This document shows positions 8,755 to 16,503 of a stretch of DNA of 64,000 nt, one piece after another. The notes under the pieces are model-generated. The model searched no databases. It saw nothing but the letters and a program-made list of their open reading frames with translations, and had not been told where the DNA came from. The DNA is from Sedimentibacter acidaminivorans (GTDB lineage Bacteria > Bacillota > Clostridia > Tissierellales > Sedimentibacteraceae), in assembly GCF_017873955.1 (NCBI RefSeq), contig NZ_JAGGKS010000002.1, positions 372,001 through 436,000 on the forward strand, read 5' to 3'. The position numbers were made by a program, and so were the translations under genes. How positions within the stretch are numbered: the stretch's first letter is position 1; each line of letters starts with the position of its first letter.

Positions 8755-9930
8755 ATGTTTAATATTAAAAATAAGTATTTGGTATTAATAGGTGCATTAT
8801 TAGCACAGGTAACTATTGCAGGTCTTTATGCATGGAGTATCTTTGGCACGGCCCTTCAACATGAAAGAGGATGGGGAGGCAATGAAATTTTATTCCCATA
8901 TTCACTTGCACAATTTATTTTTGCATTTAGCACAATAATTTCAGGCAAGTTGGTTGATAAAAAAGGACCTAGAATAGCACTATTTATTGGTGGTTTATTG
9001 TATGGTGGTGGATTAATTCTTTCTTCATTTGTAACTTCTCCTTCTTTACTATATTTAACTTATGGAGTAATTACCGGTGCAGGCGTAGGGTTTGTTTATG
9101 TATGTCCACTGTCAACTTTAATTAAATGGTTCCCTACACACAGAGGAATGATTACTGGATTATCCGTTGGTGTATTTGGTGGTGGAAGTATTATTTTTCA
9201 AAAAGTTATTTCGAATTTTCTATTAGTTACTGATGTATCTGGTGCATTCTTAAAACTTGGTATAATTTCTATGACATTAATTTTAATTGGTGCTATATTC
9301 ACAAATAATCCAGAAGGTTTAGTCAAACAAAAAACTGAAAAAGGTGAAGGTGATTTTACAACATTAGAAATGATAAAAACATCAAAATTCCGCATTACTT
9401 GGATTATGTATTGGTTAGCGGTTATCCCAGGATTATTAGTATTAGGTGCTGCTAAAAATATAGGAATTGAAGTTGCAGGTTTAGATGCAGCAACTGCTGC
9501 AGGGATTATTTCAATCCTAGCTATTTCGAATGCAGGCAGTCGTTTAATTTCAGGTACTTTATCCGACAAGTTTGGTACACTTAATGTATTAAAACTAATA
9601 TTTGTAATAACAATTACTTCACTGCTATCACTTAGTTTCTTAGCTGAAATAAAAGCAGTATTCTATTTAAGTGTAATTGGAGTTGCAGTTGGTTATGGTG
9701 GATTTTTAGCATTATTTCCAACTTTCACAAATCAAGAATTTGGTTCATTTAGATATGCATCTAACTATGGTGTAGTTTATCAAGCATATGGACTTGCAGC
9801 ATTATCAGGAATATTCATTAAATCAATGGTAGGTAGTTATACTTCTACATTTATTTTTTCTGCTGTAGCGGCTTCAATTGGTTTAGCATTATCTTTTAAA
9901 ATTAAAGAAAGAGACAAAATAACGAAGTAA
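8755..9930 (+). CDS. OFA-family MFS transporter
   Basis: A 391-residue, twelve-helix major facilitator of the oxalate/formate antiporter (OFA, YhjX-like) group. Signature segments are LLAQVTIAGLYAWSIFG, the loop GKLVDKKGPR and GAGVGFVYVCPLSTLIKWFP, followed by HRGMITGLSVGVFGGGS. The frame is open to a GTG at 8749, but GAGG at 8746-8749 makes the ATG at 8755 the better start. OFA members move small carboxylates; the substrate here cannot be read from sequence. It is a single gene with its own promoter and terminator. Confidence 0.85.
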   Translation: MFNIKNKYLVLIGALLAQVTIAGLYAWSIFGTALQHERGWGGNEILFPYSLAQFIFAFSTIISGKLVDKKGPRIALFIGGLLYGGGLILSSFVTSPSLLYLTYGVITGAGVGFVYVCPLSTLIKWFPTHRGMITGLSVGVFGGGSIIFQKVISNFLLVTDVSGAFLKLGIISMTLILIGAIFTNNPEGLVKQKTEKGEGDFTTLEMIKTSKFRITWIMYWLAVIPGLLVLGAAKNIGIEVAGLDAATAAGIISILAISNAGSRLISGTLSDKFGTLNVLKLIFVITITSLLSLSFLAEIKAVFYLSVIGVAVGYGGFLALFPTFTNQEFGSFRYASNYGVVYQAYGLAALSGIFIKSMVGSYTSTFIFSAVAASIGLALSFKIKERDKITK

Positions 9931-9935
9931 TTGTT

Positions 9936-9980
9936 AAAATAGGAGTTAGATTATATAAAAGAGTACCTACCTCCTATTTT
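9936..9980 (+). terminator. Rho-independent terminator
   Basis: AAAATAGGAG (9936-9945) pairs with CTCCTATTTT (9971-9980), and the T-run continues. It lies six bases after the OFA transporter stop. Confidence 0.8.
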
Positions 9981-10129
9981 TTTATTATTTACTAATTTTT
10001 AATACATGCTACTTATTATAACAAACCATTCAAAAACTTCTTAATTATAGATCATAATTAAAATATGTGTTTATTAATTTTAATTTGTGGCAAAATAACT
10101 ATTAATTAAAATAACAGGAGTCTTGGCGT

Positions 10130-10765
10130 ATGATTTGGGATAAAATTGCAAATATTGAGTTGCATTGGTTTTGGGATACTATAATTATATTTATTATTGG
10201 AAAATTTGTTTTAAGATTAGGCGGCAGAAAATCAATTTCGCAGATGACCATTACACAAACTATAGTTATGGTTGGAATTGGTTCTTTATTAATACAGCCT
10301 TTGTCTGGCAATAATTTAGTTATTACTTTGATAATATCACTGCTGTTTACCTTTTTAATGATTGGTACTGAATATCTAGAAGTTAAGATTGATTTATGGG
10401 AAACATTTTTTACTGGTAAATCTGTAATGGTTATTGAAAATGGAGAGCCAAAGATAAATAACCTAAAAAAACTGAGAATGTCAATAGACAGGCTGGAAAC
10501 AAGGTTAAGACAATCAGGCATATCCTCTATCAAAGACGTGAAATATGGAACTATTGAAGTTAGTGGACAGTTGGGCTATGAGCTAATGGAGAATAAGAAG
10601 CCTATGACCAAAGAAGACTACAATAATATTATAAACGAAATAAATCAAATTAAATTATTCGTGGGAATAAACGATAATAAGAGACCTTTATCTTTAAATA
10701 ACAACAATGATATATTTGAAGAAATTAATAGTAAAAAATACGAGGGTAACAAAAAAGAACCATAG
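10130..10765 (+). CDS. DUF421/YetF-family membrane protein
   Basis: A 211-residue protein with three predicted membrane helices in the first 90 residues. A soluble domain follows, with GKSVMVIENGEPKINNLKKLRMSIDRL and the EVSGQLGYEL strand. This is the standard YetF (DUF421) architecture, found in many spore-forming Firmicutes. The function is unknown. An unusually polar Asn-rich tail follows residue 180. GGAG precedes the start. It is transcribed alone and converges on the OYE-type gene. Confidence 0.85.
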   Translation: MIWDKIANIELHWFWDTIIIFIIGKFVLRLGGRKSISQMTITQTIVMVGIGSLLIQPLSGNNLVITLIISLLFTFLMIGTEYLEVKIDLWETFFTGKSVMVIENGEPKINNLKKLRMSIDRLETRLRQSGISSIKDVKYGTIEVSGQLGYELMENKKPMTKEDYNNIINEINQIKLFVGINDNKRPLSLNNNNDIFEEINSKKYEGNKKEP

Positions 10766-10802
10766 ACAGTAATACAATATATATAAGGTAAAAATTAAAT
10801 AC

Positions 10803-10837
10803 AGGTGGATGTACTTTGTTCAGAGGTACATCCACCT
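10803..10837. terminator. Bidirectional terminator
   Basis: A perfect 12-bp stem (AGGTGGATGTAC with GTACATCCACCT) sits between converging genes and has T-rich flanks on both strands. Confidence 0.85.
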
Positions 10838-10891
10838 ATTTTACACCATTTTAACCCCTATTTTTTCTAAGCATATATCCTCAAAATTACT

Positions 10892-11890
10892 TTAATTATC
10901 ACAAAGATTTTTTATAGCTTTTTCAGCCCACTCAGAATCTTTGTATATTGCTCTTCCTACACCAATTAAATCCGCCTTATTTTCAGCAAGAAGTTTTTCA
11001 GCAGCGGAAACATCAGTAATTCCACCAGTTAGTATAACAGGGATTGATACAACTTTCTTGATTTCTTCAGATAGTGATGAAAAATAGCCTTGACCAGCAA
11101 TCTCTGGAGAAATATATCCACAAAATCCACCAGAAACATCAAGAATATCTACTCCTGCTTTTTCAAACTCTTGTGCTGCAATTTTACTATCTTCAATTGT
11201 ACTACCAACATCCATATAGTCAGAAGCACCTAAGCGCAACAGAATTGGAAAATTATCACCAACAGCATCACGAACTGCGTTAATAACCTCTAAATGAATT
11301 TTGATTCTTCCTAATACATCTCCACCATATTCGTCAGTTCTCTTGTTAGTTAGAGGAGAAAAAAATTGATTTAGAAAATATCCGTGAGCGGAATGAATTT
11401 CCACACCATCAAATCCAGCTTCTTTTACACGTAATGCAGCATTTTTAAATTCATTAATTATCTCTTTAATTTCTTTTTGATTTAATTCTTTTGGAGTATT
11501 ACCTAAACGTGGATTTGCTACAGCAGAAGGTCCAACTGCCTCATAGCCTGTTATAGTTTCTTTTGCTGCACTACCAGCATGATTTATTTGCATTACTGCT
11601 TTAGATCCGTTTCTATGAATAATATCTGCTAGCTTACTTAAATCATCAATAAGGCTATCATCTGCAACCGAAAGTTGACCTTCACTTACTTTTCCTTGTT
11701 GTGTAATAAAGCTATGTTCAATTATAATCAATGATATATAACCACCCTTAGATTTTTCATCATAATAATCTAATATACTCTTGCTTATTTTTCCATCCTT
11801 ATCAGATTTTGATGTAGCCATTGGCGGCATAACCAACCTGTTTTTTAAAGTTAACTTGCCCTTATTTAAGGGATTTAGTAAATACGACAT
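10892..11890 (-). CDS. OYE-type NADH:flavin oxidoreductase
   Basis: A 332-residue FMN-dependent TIM-barrel of the old yellow enzyme group. It opens with NPLNKGKLTLKNRLVMPPMA, has VMQINHAG and the substrate-binding VEIHSAHGYFLNQFFSP with the paired histidines, and ends with the FMN phosphate-binding ILTGGI and LIGVGRAIY. It lacks the C-terminal FeS/dinucleotide-binding extension of the 2,4-dienoyl-CoA reductase subgroup, so it is the short form. Such enzymes reduce activated C=C bonds. It lies downstream of the radical SAM gene on the same strand, separated by 131 bp and a hairpin, so co-transcription is uncertain. Confidence 0.88.
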   Translation of the reverse strand: MSYLLNPLNKGKLTLKNRLVMPPMATSKSDKDGKISKSILDYYDEKSKGGYISLIIIEHSFITQQGKVSEGQLSVADDSLIDDLSKLADIIHRNGSKAVMQINHAGSAAKETITGYEAVGPSAVANPRLGNTPKELNQKEIKEIINEFKNAALRVKEAGFDGVEIHSAHGYFLNQFFSPLTNKRTDEYGGDVLGRIKIHLEVINAVRDAVGDNFPILLRLGASDYMDVGSTIEDSKIAAQEFEKAGVDILDVSGGFCGYISPEIAGQGYFSSLSEEIKKVVSIPVILTGGITDVSAAEKLLAENKADLIGVGRAIYKDSEWAEKAIKNLCDN

Positions 11891-11963
11891 TTCTTCTTAC
11901 CTCCTAAAAAATTCTGCTTCTTTTTCTTTATCTATTAGATTTACTTCTTAATTTTATATAGAT

Positions 11964-12010
11964 AAGCAACATATTAATATTAATAATTTTATACTATTTA
12001 TATGTTGCTT
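11964..12010 (-). terminator. Hairpin between radical SAM and OYE genes
   Basis: AAGCAACATA and TATGTTGCTT form a 10-bp stem, just after the radical SAM stop. The following T-run is weak, so it may only partly stop transcription into the OYE gene. Confidence 0.5.
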
Positions 12011-12021
12011 GTTTTAATTAC

Positions 12022-12963
12022 TTACTTCTTTAATATTTTTGCTATTTCTCTGCAAATTTCACATGGAGAATAATAATCTGATGCATTGATATTAATTCCA
12101 TTATTTTTTGCTTCTTTTAACAATCCATGAATACCATTATCTAATAATGCTTTTGTGTACGGGTTTTTATATGGATCATAATTAGCTATAATATCAAGAA
12201 TATCATTATTCATAATATTACCAATTGAAAAATTACAAGTTAAAACATCACCATTACAATCTATCGTTAAATCATTAATATTATCTAATCGCGTTGTATA
12301 TAATGCGTGACCACATTGAAATTTCCTATCTAATGGTTTCTTATCAAAGTATTCCGAAAGATATTTAACAGCATTTCCAGATGGAAAAACACTATCTCCA
12401 CCATTTCTTTCAATATGAAGGTCATCAAAATATGTAAGGCACTCTTTTGTCTTTCTATTATATGGATTATCGTCTAACTCGTCATTTACCCAAGTAGGCT
12501 GTAATCTAAACCTTCCATTATAATTTTGACATAACGCTTTTGCAAACATACGAACCCATTCTAATGGTAGACTTTCAACATGAAAACAATCTACAGATAA
12601 TAAAATATCGTTCACGCCAACTTTATTTAAATTTTTCGCAACTTCAATAATCTTGTCTTCATTCTTTGAGAAACAACCATTTGTAATAAGCTGACGATTT
12701 GGAATATTACATTCCATTGCTTTTTCATGTATAGCACATACCGTATCTGGATATAATAACGCCTCTCCTCCAAATGTCATAATTGATTTTACATCATAAG
12801 CAGAAGATATATCTGCAATTACATTTGCTGCTTTTTCTAAATCAAGTTTTTTATTTCCTGGTAAATTTCCTTCTGAGCAATGTTTGCAATTTCCTGTACA
12901 ACCATTTGTTATTGTAAATTCTAATCTTTCAACTTTATTTATATATTTATTAAAACTATGCAT
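12022..12963 (-). CDS. Radical SAM/SPASM-like protein
   Basis: A 313-residue radical SAM enzyme with the [4Fe-4S] motif C22-x3-C26-x2-C29 (NGCTGNCKHCSEG) and a glycine motif in MTFGGEALLYPD. Its C-terminal part has CGHALY, CNGDVLTCN with IGNI after it, and PCEIC close to the end, like the auxiliary-cluster cysteines of SPASM or twitch domains. Such enzymes often modify peptides or proteins. The start has GGAG seven bases upstream. That ribosome binding site lies in the arm of a possible hairpin, and a 20-codon leader ORF with its own strong ribosome binding site lies upstream. The substrate is unknown; RiPP maturation is a possibility, not a demonstrated role. Confidence 0.85.
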   Translation of the reverse strand: MHSFNKYINKVERLEFTITNGCTGNCKHCSEGNLPGNKKLDLEKAANVIADISSAYDVKSIMTFGGEALLYPDTVCAIHEKAMECNIPNRQLITNGCFSKNEDKIIEVAKNLNKVGVNDILLSVDCFHVESLPLEWVRMFAKALCQNYNGRFRLQPTWVNDELDDNPYNRKTKECLTYFDDLHIERNGGDSVFPSGNAVKYLSEYFDKKPLDRKFQCGHALYTTRLDNINDLTIDCNGDVLTCNFSIGNIMNNDILDIIANYDPYKNPYTKALLDNGIHGLLKEAKNNGININASDYYSPCEICREIAKILKK

Positions 12964-13031
12964 AACTGTGCTCCTTTTTTATTAATTTGATTTAAATATT
13001 TTCTAATAATTTCAAATTATATAGCACAGTT
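12964..13031 (-). promoter_or_regulatory. Hairpin masking the radical SAM start region
   Basis: AACTGTGCT (12964-12972, + strand) is the exact complement of AGCACAGTT (13023-13031). An inner stem, TAATTTGA/TCAAATTA (12983-12990 and 13012-13019), supports the fold. In the transcript the outer stem covers part of the GGAG ribosome binding site and reaches the base before the radical SAM ATG. Five bases (13027-13031) are shared with the leader hairpin, so the two folds compete. Confidence 0.6.
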
Positions 13032-13108
13032 CAGTTGCAACTGTTAGCATATTTCATAATATTATTAACCTCAATCCAATCTGCCAACAGTTTGAATCAA
13101 CTGAACTG
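13027..13108 (-). promoter_or_regulatory. Long leader hairpin overlapping the 20-codon ORF
   Basis: CAGTTCAGTTG (13027-13037) pairs exactly with CAACTGAACTG (13098-13108). After a four-base bulge, CAACTGTTAGCA (13038-13049) pairs with TGCCAACAGTTT (13082-13093) with a wobble pair and one end mismatch. The total is about 21 pairs with a 32-base loop. One arm lies inside the leader ORF. A ribosome on the leader would open this hairpin and free the other arm to fold over the radical SAM ribosome binding site. Confidence 0.65.
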
Positions 13109-13133
13109 AGTATTTAATTCGTTTATCTCTCAA
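13071..13133 (-). CDS. 20-residue leader peptide or precursor peptide
   Basis: TTG start seven bases after a GGAGGT (13141-13146), the strongest kind of ribosome binding site. The ORF encodes MRDKRIKYSVQLIQTVGRLD and stops at TGA, 107 bp before the radical SAM start. It is basic at the N terminus, has one tyrosine, and has no cysteine or tryptophan. It overlaps one arm of the long hairpin, which suits a translational attenuator. It could instead be the peptide substrate of the radical SAM enzyme. A chance ORF is possible, but the ribosome binding site argues against it. Confidence 0.55.
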   Translation of the reverse strand: MRDKRIKYSVQLIQTVGRLD

Positions 13134-13209
13134 AAGATTCACCTCCTTTAAACATCCTTAAGTTTATCAAACTTTATTATTAATTATATTGTACTATCTC
13201 AAATAACCA

Positions 13210-13761
13210 TTACTTAATCCATTCTCTTCTTAGAATCGAATAAATAAGTTGATCATATAAATTTTCATTAATCCAGTAATGTTCTCTTAATCTTCCATCT
13301 AATTTAAATCCATATTGTTCCAACAGTTTTGCCGAAGGATAATTGTTTGAAGAAGTAGTTGCATACAATTTATTTAAACTCAATTCATTGTCATTGAATG
13401 ATTTATGTATGAACTTATATAACATTATACTACCCAATCCCTTACCCCTATTACTATCTGGTAAATAATATCCAAATTCAGCACTATGATTTCTAACATT
13501 TAAATCAAATAACGTTATTTTACCTAATGGCTTATTGCAATCTTCTTTTACTAATACATAAATTCTTTGTTTTTCCTCTGTAATTGCTCTTAGTATTTTA
13601 CTAGAATATTCTTCATAAGATTTACTTAATTTCAAGGGGCGGCATGTATAATATTCGAAATGGGTTTCTTCAATATTCCAATTAAAAATTGTTTGAAGAT
13701 GTTCTTCAGTTAACAAAACCAATTTATAGTTTTCATCTAAATGTTTTATGTTATTTTTCAT
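13210..13761 (-). CDS. GNAT family N-acetyltransferase
   Basis: A 183-residue GNAT enzyme of the RimJ/RimL-like acetyltransferase_3 type. The acetyl-CoA site is in GYYLPDSNRGKGLGSIMLYKF. The C-terminal part contains NKLYATTSSNNYPSAKLLEQYGFKLDGRLREHYW, typical of the family. The start follows AGAGGA. It lies 77 bp upstream of the leader ORF and radical SAM gene on the same strand and may share a transcript with them. The acceptor (protein N terminus, amine or nucleotide sugar) cannot be told from sequence. Confidence 0.85.
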   Translation of the reverse strand: MKNNIKHLDENYKLVLLTEEHLQTIFNWNIEETHFEYYTCRPLKLSKSYEEYSSKILRAITEEKQRIYVLVKEDCNKPLGKITLFDLNVRNHSAEFGYYLPDSNRGKGLGSIMLYKFIHKSFNDNELSLNKLYATTSSNNYPSAKLLEQYGFKLDGRLREHYWINENLYDQLIYSILRREWIK

Positions 13762-14006
13762 TATATTCCTCTACTACTTATGATAATTACTTGCTTTCCA
13801 TTAACCAAGCATTTTTTAAAATTGCATATACAGTTAAATCATAATTAAATATATTATTGGAACAATTGTTAATTATTACATATAGTGTAACCTTGAATAT
13901 ACTGTTTGTCAATTCGTATTAAGTATATATATTAGAATATAGTTAATTTACATAATTTATATATAATGTTATAATTAAATTATAATAATAATTAAAGGAG
14001 CGTGCT

Positions 14007-14924
14007 ATGAGTATAAAAAATGTTGCATTAATTGGTATGGGAGCAGTTGGAACTGTTTATGGAAATCTTCTCTACAACAAATATGACTCTGATTTCGCAG
14101 TAATTACTGGAGAATCACGTAAGGAAAAATTAAAATCAAATGGATTTACATTAAATAACAACACCTTTTATCCTCAAATTCTTTCATCAGAAGACAAAGG
14201 GATTATATTTGACTTAATAATTTTTTGTGTGAAAAATTATCAACTTGACGAAGCTATTGAAGATGTTAAAAATTTTGTAGGCAAAGATACAATAATGATT
14301 ACTTTTCTTAATGGAGTTACTGCAAGGGATAGAATACTATCAGCATATCCTAATAATAAAGTACTTTATGGTTTGTCTATGGGAATAGATGCTGTAAGAA
14401 CCGAAGATGGTGTTGTTAATACAGAAAACGGAGAAATACAATTTGGTGATGCAGACAATAAAGTTATTGCACCAGAAGTACAAGCAGTAAAAGAATGTTT
14501 TGATAATGCTGAAATTAATAATAAAATTTATAATGATATGATACGAACCATTTGGAGAAAATTCATGCTAAATGTGGGAGTAAATCAAATAACTGCAGTA
14601 ACAGGTGTTCCATATGGAAAATCCACTAGCATAGAAACAAATCGTATTATTTTTAAGGAATCAATGGAAGAAGTTCTATCAATAGCGCAGGCACAAAATA
14701 TTGACCTAAGACAAGAAGATATAGATGATCATTTAAAATTAATGAGTCACTTTTCACCAGAAGGCAAGACATCAATGCTTCAGGATATAGAAGCAAAACG
14801 TAAAACAGAGGTTGACTATTTTGCAGGAACAGTAATTGAAATGGGTAAAAAATTAAATATAGAAACCCCAGTAAATCATGTTCTATATTGCATTATTAAA
14901 TCTTTAGAAGAAAAAAACTGCTAA
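14007..14924 (+). CDS. Ketopantoate reductase family protein
   Basis: A 305-residue protein with the N-terminal NADPH-binding motif ALIGMGAVGTVYG (about 7-19) and the ICVKNYQLDEAI strand and helix. A C-terminal helical domain contains IWRKFMLNVGVNQITAVTG, EGKTSMLQDIEAKRKTEVDYFAGTV and the closing TPVNHVLYCIIKSLE, all typical of PanE/ApbA. Family members reduce 2-dehydropantoate for pantothenate and CoA synthesis, but many clostridial paralogues act on other keto acids. No pantothenate gene is near. AAGGAGCG precedes the start. Confidence 0.87.
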   Translation: MSIKNVALIGMGAVGTVYGNLLYNKYDSDFAVITGESRKEKLKSNGFTLNNNTFYPQILSSEDKGIIFDLIIFCVKNYQLDEAIEDVKNFVGKDTIMITFLNGVTARDRILSAYPNNKVLYGLSMGIDAVRTEDGVVNTENGEIQFGDADNKVIAPEVQAVKECFDNAEINNKIYNDMIRTIWRKFMLNVGVNQITAVTGVPYGKSTSIETNRIIFKESMEEVLSIAQAQNIDLRQEDIDDHLKLMSHFSPEGKTSMLQDIEAKRKTEVDYFAGTVIEMGKKLNIETPVNHVLYCIIKSLEEKNC

Positions 14925-14948
14925 AATCAATTGATTTTAGCAGTTTTT
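14914..14948. terminator. Bidirectional terminator
   Basis: A near-perfect palindrome (stem around AACTGCTAAAATCAATTG) overlaps the ketopantoate-reductase stop and has T-runs on both strands, serving the converging MFS gene too. Confidence 0.85.
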
Positions 14949-14986
14949 TAAGTCATTAGTGTGTCTTGCTAGCAAAATTACAAATT

Positions 14987-16144
14987 TTATTGACTAAATC
15001 TGTTTTCATATTTTTTTACTGTTATACTAAAAATAACTATAGCAATTATAAATAACATGCTCACTGTAATACTCATTACTCTCAATCCACCAAAGCTATA
15101 CATATATTGCCCAATAAAAGCAGCAAAAATATTTGTAATTGCCATTGATCCTCCTAATATTGACATATATGTTGACTTTCTATGCGGTACTATTTCCGAA
15201 GAAAGTAGTTGAAAAGCAGGCCAAGAACTATCAAAATTTAGTGAAAATAAAAACATAAATATATATAGTATTGAGATTTTTACAAATGACAATGGCAACA
15301 CAACTACTGCTGTAGCTATAAAAACAAATTTAGTATATTTAATTCTATTTAATTTATCTAGTAAAATAGTGCTTGCAAAAGAAGCTAAAACGGTTCCCAA
15401 CCCTCCAATTGTAAAAACATATCCAACTTGTATTATGGTACCACCTAATACATTTAATATATGTATGCCCAAATACCCAAATATGGCTATTGCAGAAAAA
15501 GCTAATAAGCACTGCAATATTACAAAATTTCTTGCAACTTCATCTTTTAGTATATCAAATATATCTGATACTTTGATTTTTTCAGCATTATCGTGAGACT
15601 TTACCTCTGGGATAAAAAGTAATGCAATAAATAATATTGCTGCATAAACCATATATAACTTATATAACATTTCAGTTCCATAATTCAATATAATTCTTGA
15701 CGTATATATAGGTGTTAACATAATACCAATACCAATTGATATTCTTATAATTCCAAAAAATTTACCTCTATTTTCATACGAAATAATATCTCCTATATAG
15801 CTTAAAATAATGGCATTTCCATTACTAACTAAAAATCCAATTGATATTCTAGATATAATAAACAATATAAAATTATTTGAAACAACTATGCTGAAGCTTC
15901 CTATAATAAATAATGCAGTACTTATTAATAAAGTAAGTTTTTTCCCATATTTGTCTGCGAAATTTCCAATGAAGGGTGCAAAGAACCCAACTATATACGC
16001 ACCTATACTTAAATACATGACCTTATTACTTTCAACGCCAAATGTTTCTATGATGTGCCCACTTGCTGAAATTAGACCTGCCATTTCAAAATATGCAAGC
16101 ATTTGTAACAAAAATAAAACTGTTATAGTATAATATTTTTTCAT
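14987..16144 (-). CDS. MFS transporter
   Basis: A 385-residue, twelve-helix major facilitator. The loop between helices 2 and 3 reads GNFADKYGKKLTLL, and helices 4-5 contain RISIGFLVSNGNAIILSYIGDII with YENRGKFFGIIR, as in drug-efflux and arabinose-efflux (AraJ-like) permeases. GGAGG lies seven bases before the ATG. The substrate is unknown. It is transcribed alone toward the ketopantoate reductase gene. Confidence 0.85.
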   Translation of the reverse strand: MKKYYTITVLFLLQMLAYFEMAGLISASGHIIETFGVESNKVMYLSIGAYIVGFFAPFIGNFADKYGKKLTLLISTALFIIGSFSIVVSNNFILFIISRISIGFLVSNGNAIILSYIGDIISYENRGKFFGIIRISIGIGIMLTPIYTSRIILNYGTEMLYKLYMVYAAILFIALLFIPEVKSHDNAEKIKVSDIFDILKDEVARNFVILQCLLAFSAIAIFGYLGIHILNVLGGTIIQVGYVFTIGGLGTVLASFASTILLDKLNRIKYTKFVFIATAVVVLPLSFVKISILYIFMFLFSLNFDSSWPAFQLLSSEIVPHRKSTYMSILGGSMAITNIFAAFIGQYMYSFGGLRVMSITVSMLFIIAIVIFSITVKKYENRFSQ

Positions 16145-16249
16145 TTATCCTCCGATATTATTATGCTTAATATTCATAGTGATTATTATACTACATAAAC
16201 ACATTCTTATGTTGAAGTTTTTTTGTTATACTTAATTTATGACTTTTAC

Positions 16250-16489
16250 TTACTTTTTAAATAGGAACCATGTTTTAGAATCTATTTCATATTTTAATTC
16301 ATATATATCTTTTCCATTGTGAATGCAGACAAAAACAACTCTTTTATTACCTACAATCTTTTCTTCGTATGACTTTATTATTTTTTCTACTATTACAGCT
16401 TTTTCATCTAATCTAAATTTAACTGGCTGTATTTTTCCATCTGGATAAAAAATAGCCATTACCTTAATCGGTTGATTAAGAATTTTCAT
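16250..16489 (-). CDS. Small protein paired with Y-family polymerase
   Basis: A 79-residue protein from the ATG at 16489; the frame opens nine bases earlier with a GTG that lies in the AAGGTG ribosome binding site. It is a small beta-rich polypeptide (KVMAIFYPDGKIQPVKFRLD ... ELKYEIDSKTWFLFKK). It begins 15 bp after the polymerase stop codon and so is in the same, probably LexA-controlled, operon. Function unknown; an accessory role in lesion bypass is an inference from position. Confidence 0.7.
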   Translation of the reverse strand: MKILNQPIKVMAIFYPDGKIQPVKFRLDEKAVIVEKIIKSYEEKIVGNKRVVFVCIHNGKDIYELKYEIDSKTWFLFKK

Positions 16490-16503
16490 AAACTTCACCT
16501 TCT

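Noticed and set aside
9198-9569. 123-codon reverse ORF
   Set aside because: It is antisense to the OFA transporter and has no start signal.
10102-10533. 143-codon reverse ORF
   Set aside because: It lies opposite the YetF gene, which has a clear family match and a ribosome binding site.
12022-12963. Cfr/RlmN-type resistance methyltransferase
   Set aside because: The leader-peptide layout suggested it, but the SPASM-like C terminus and CxxxCxxC context do not match the RlmN/Cfr fold.
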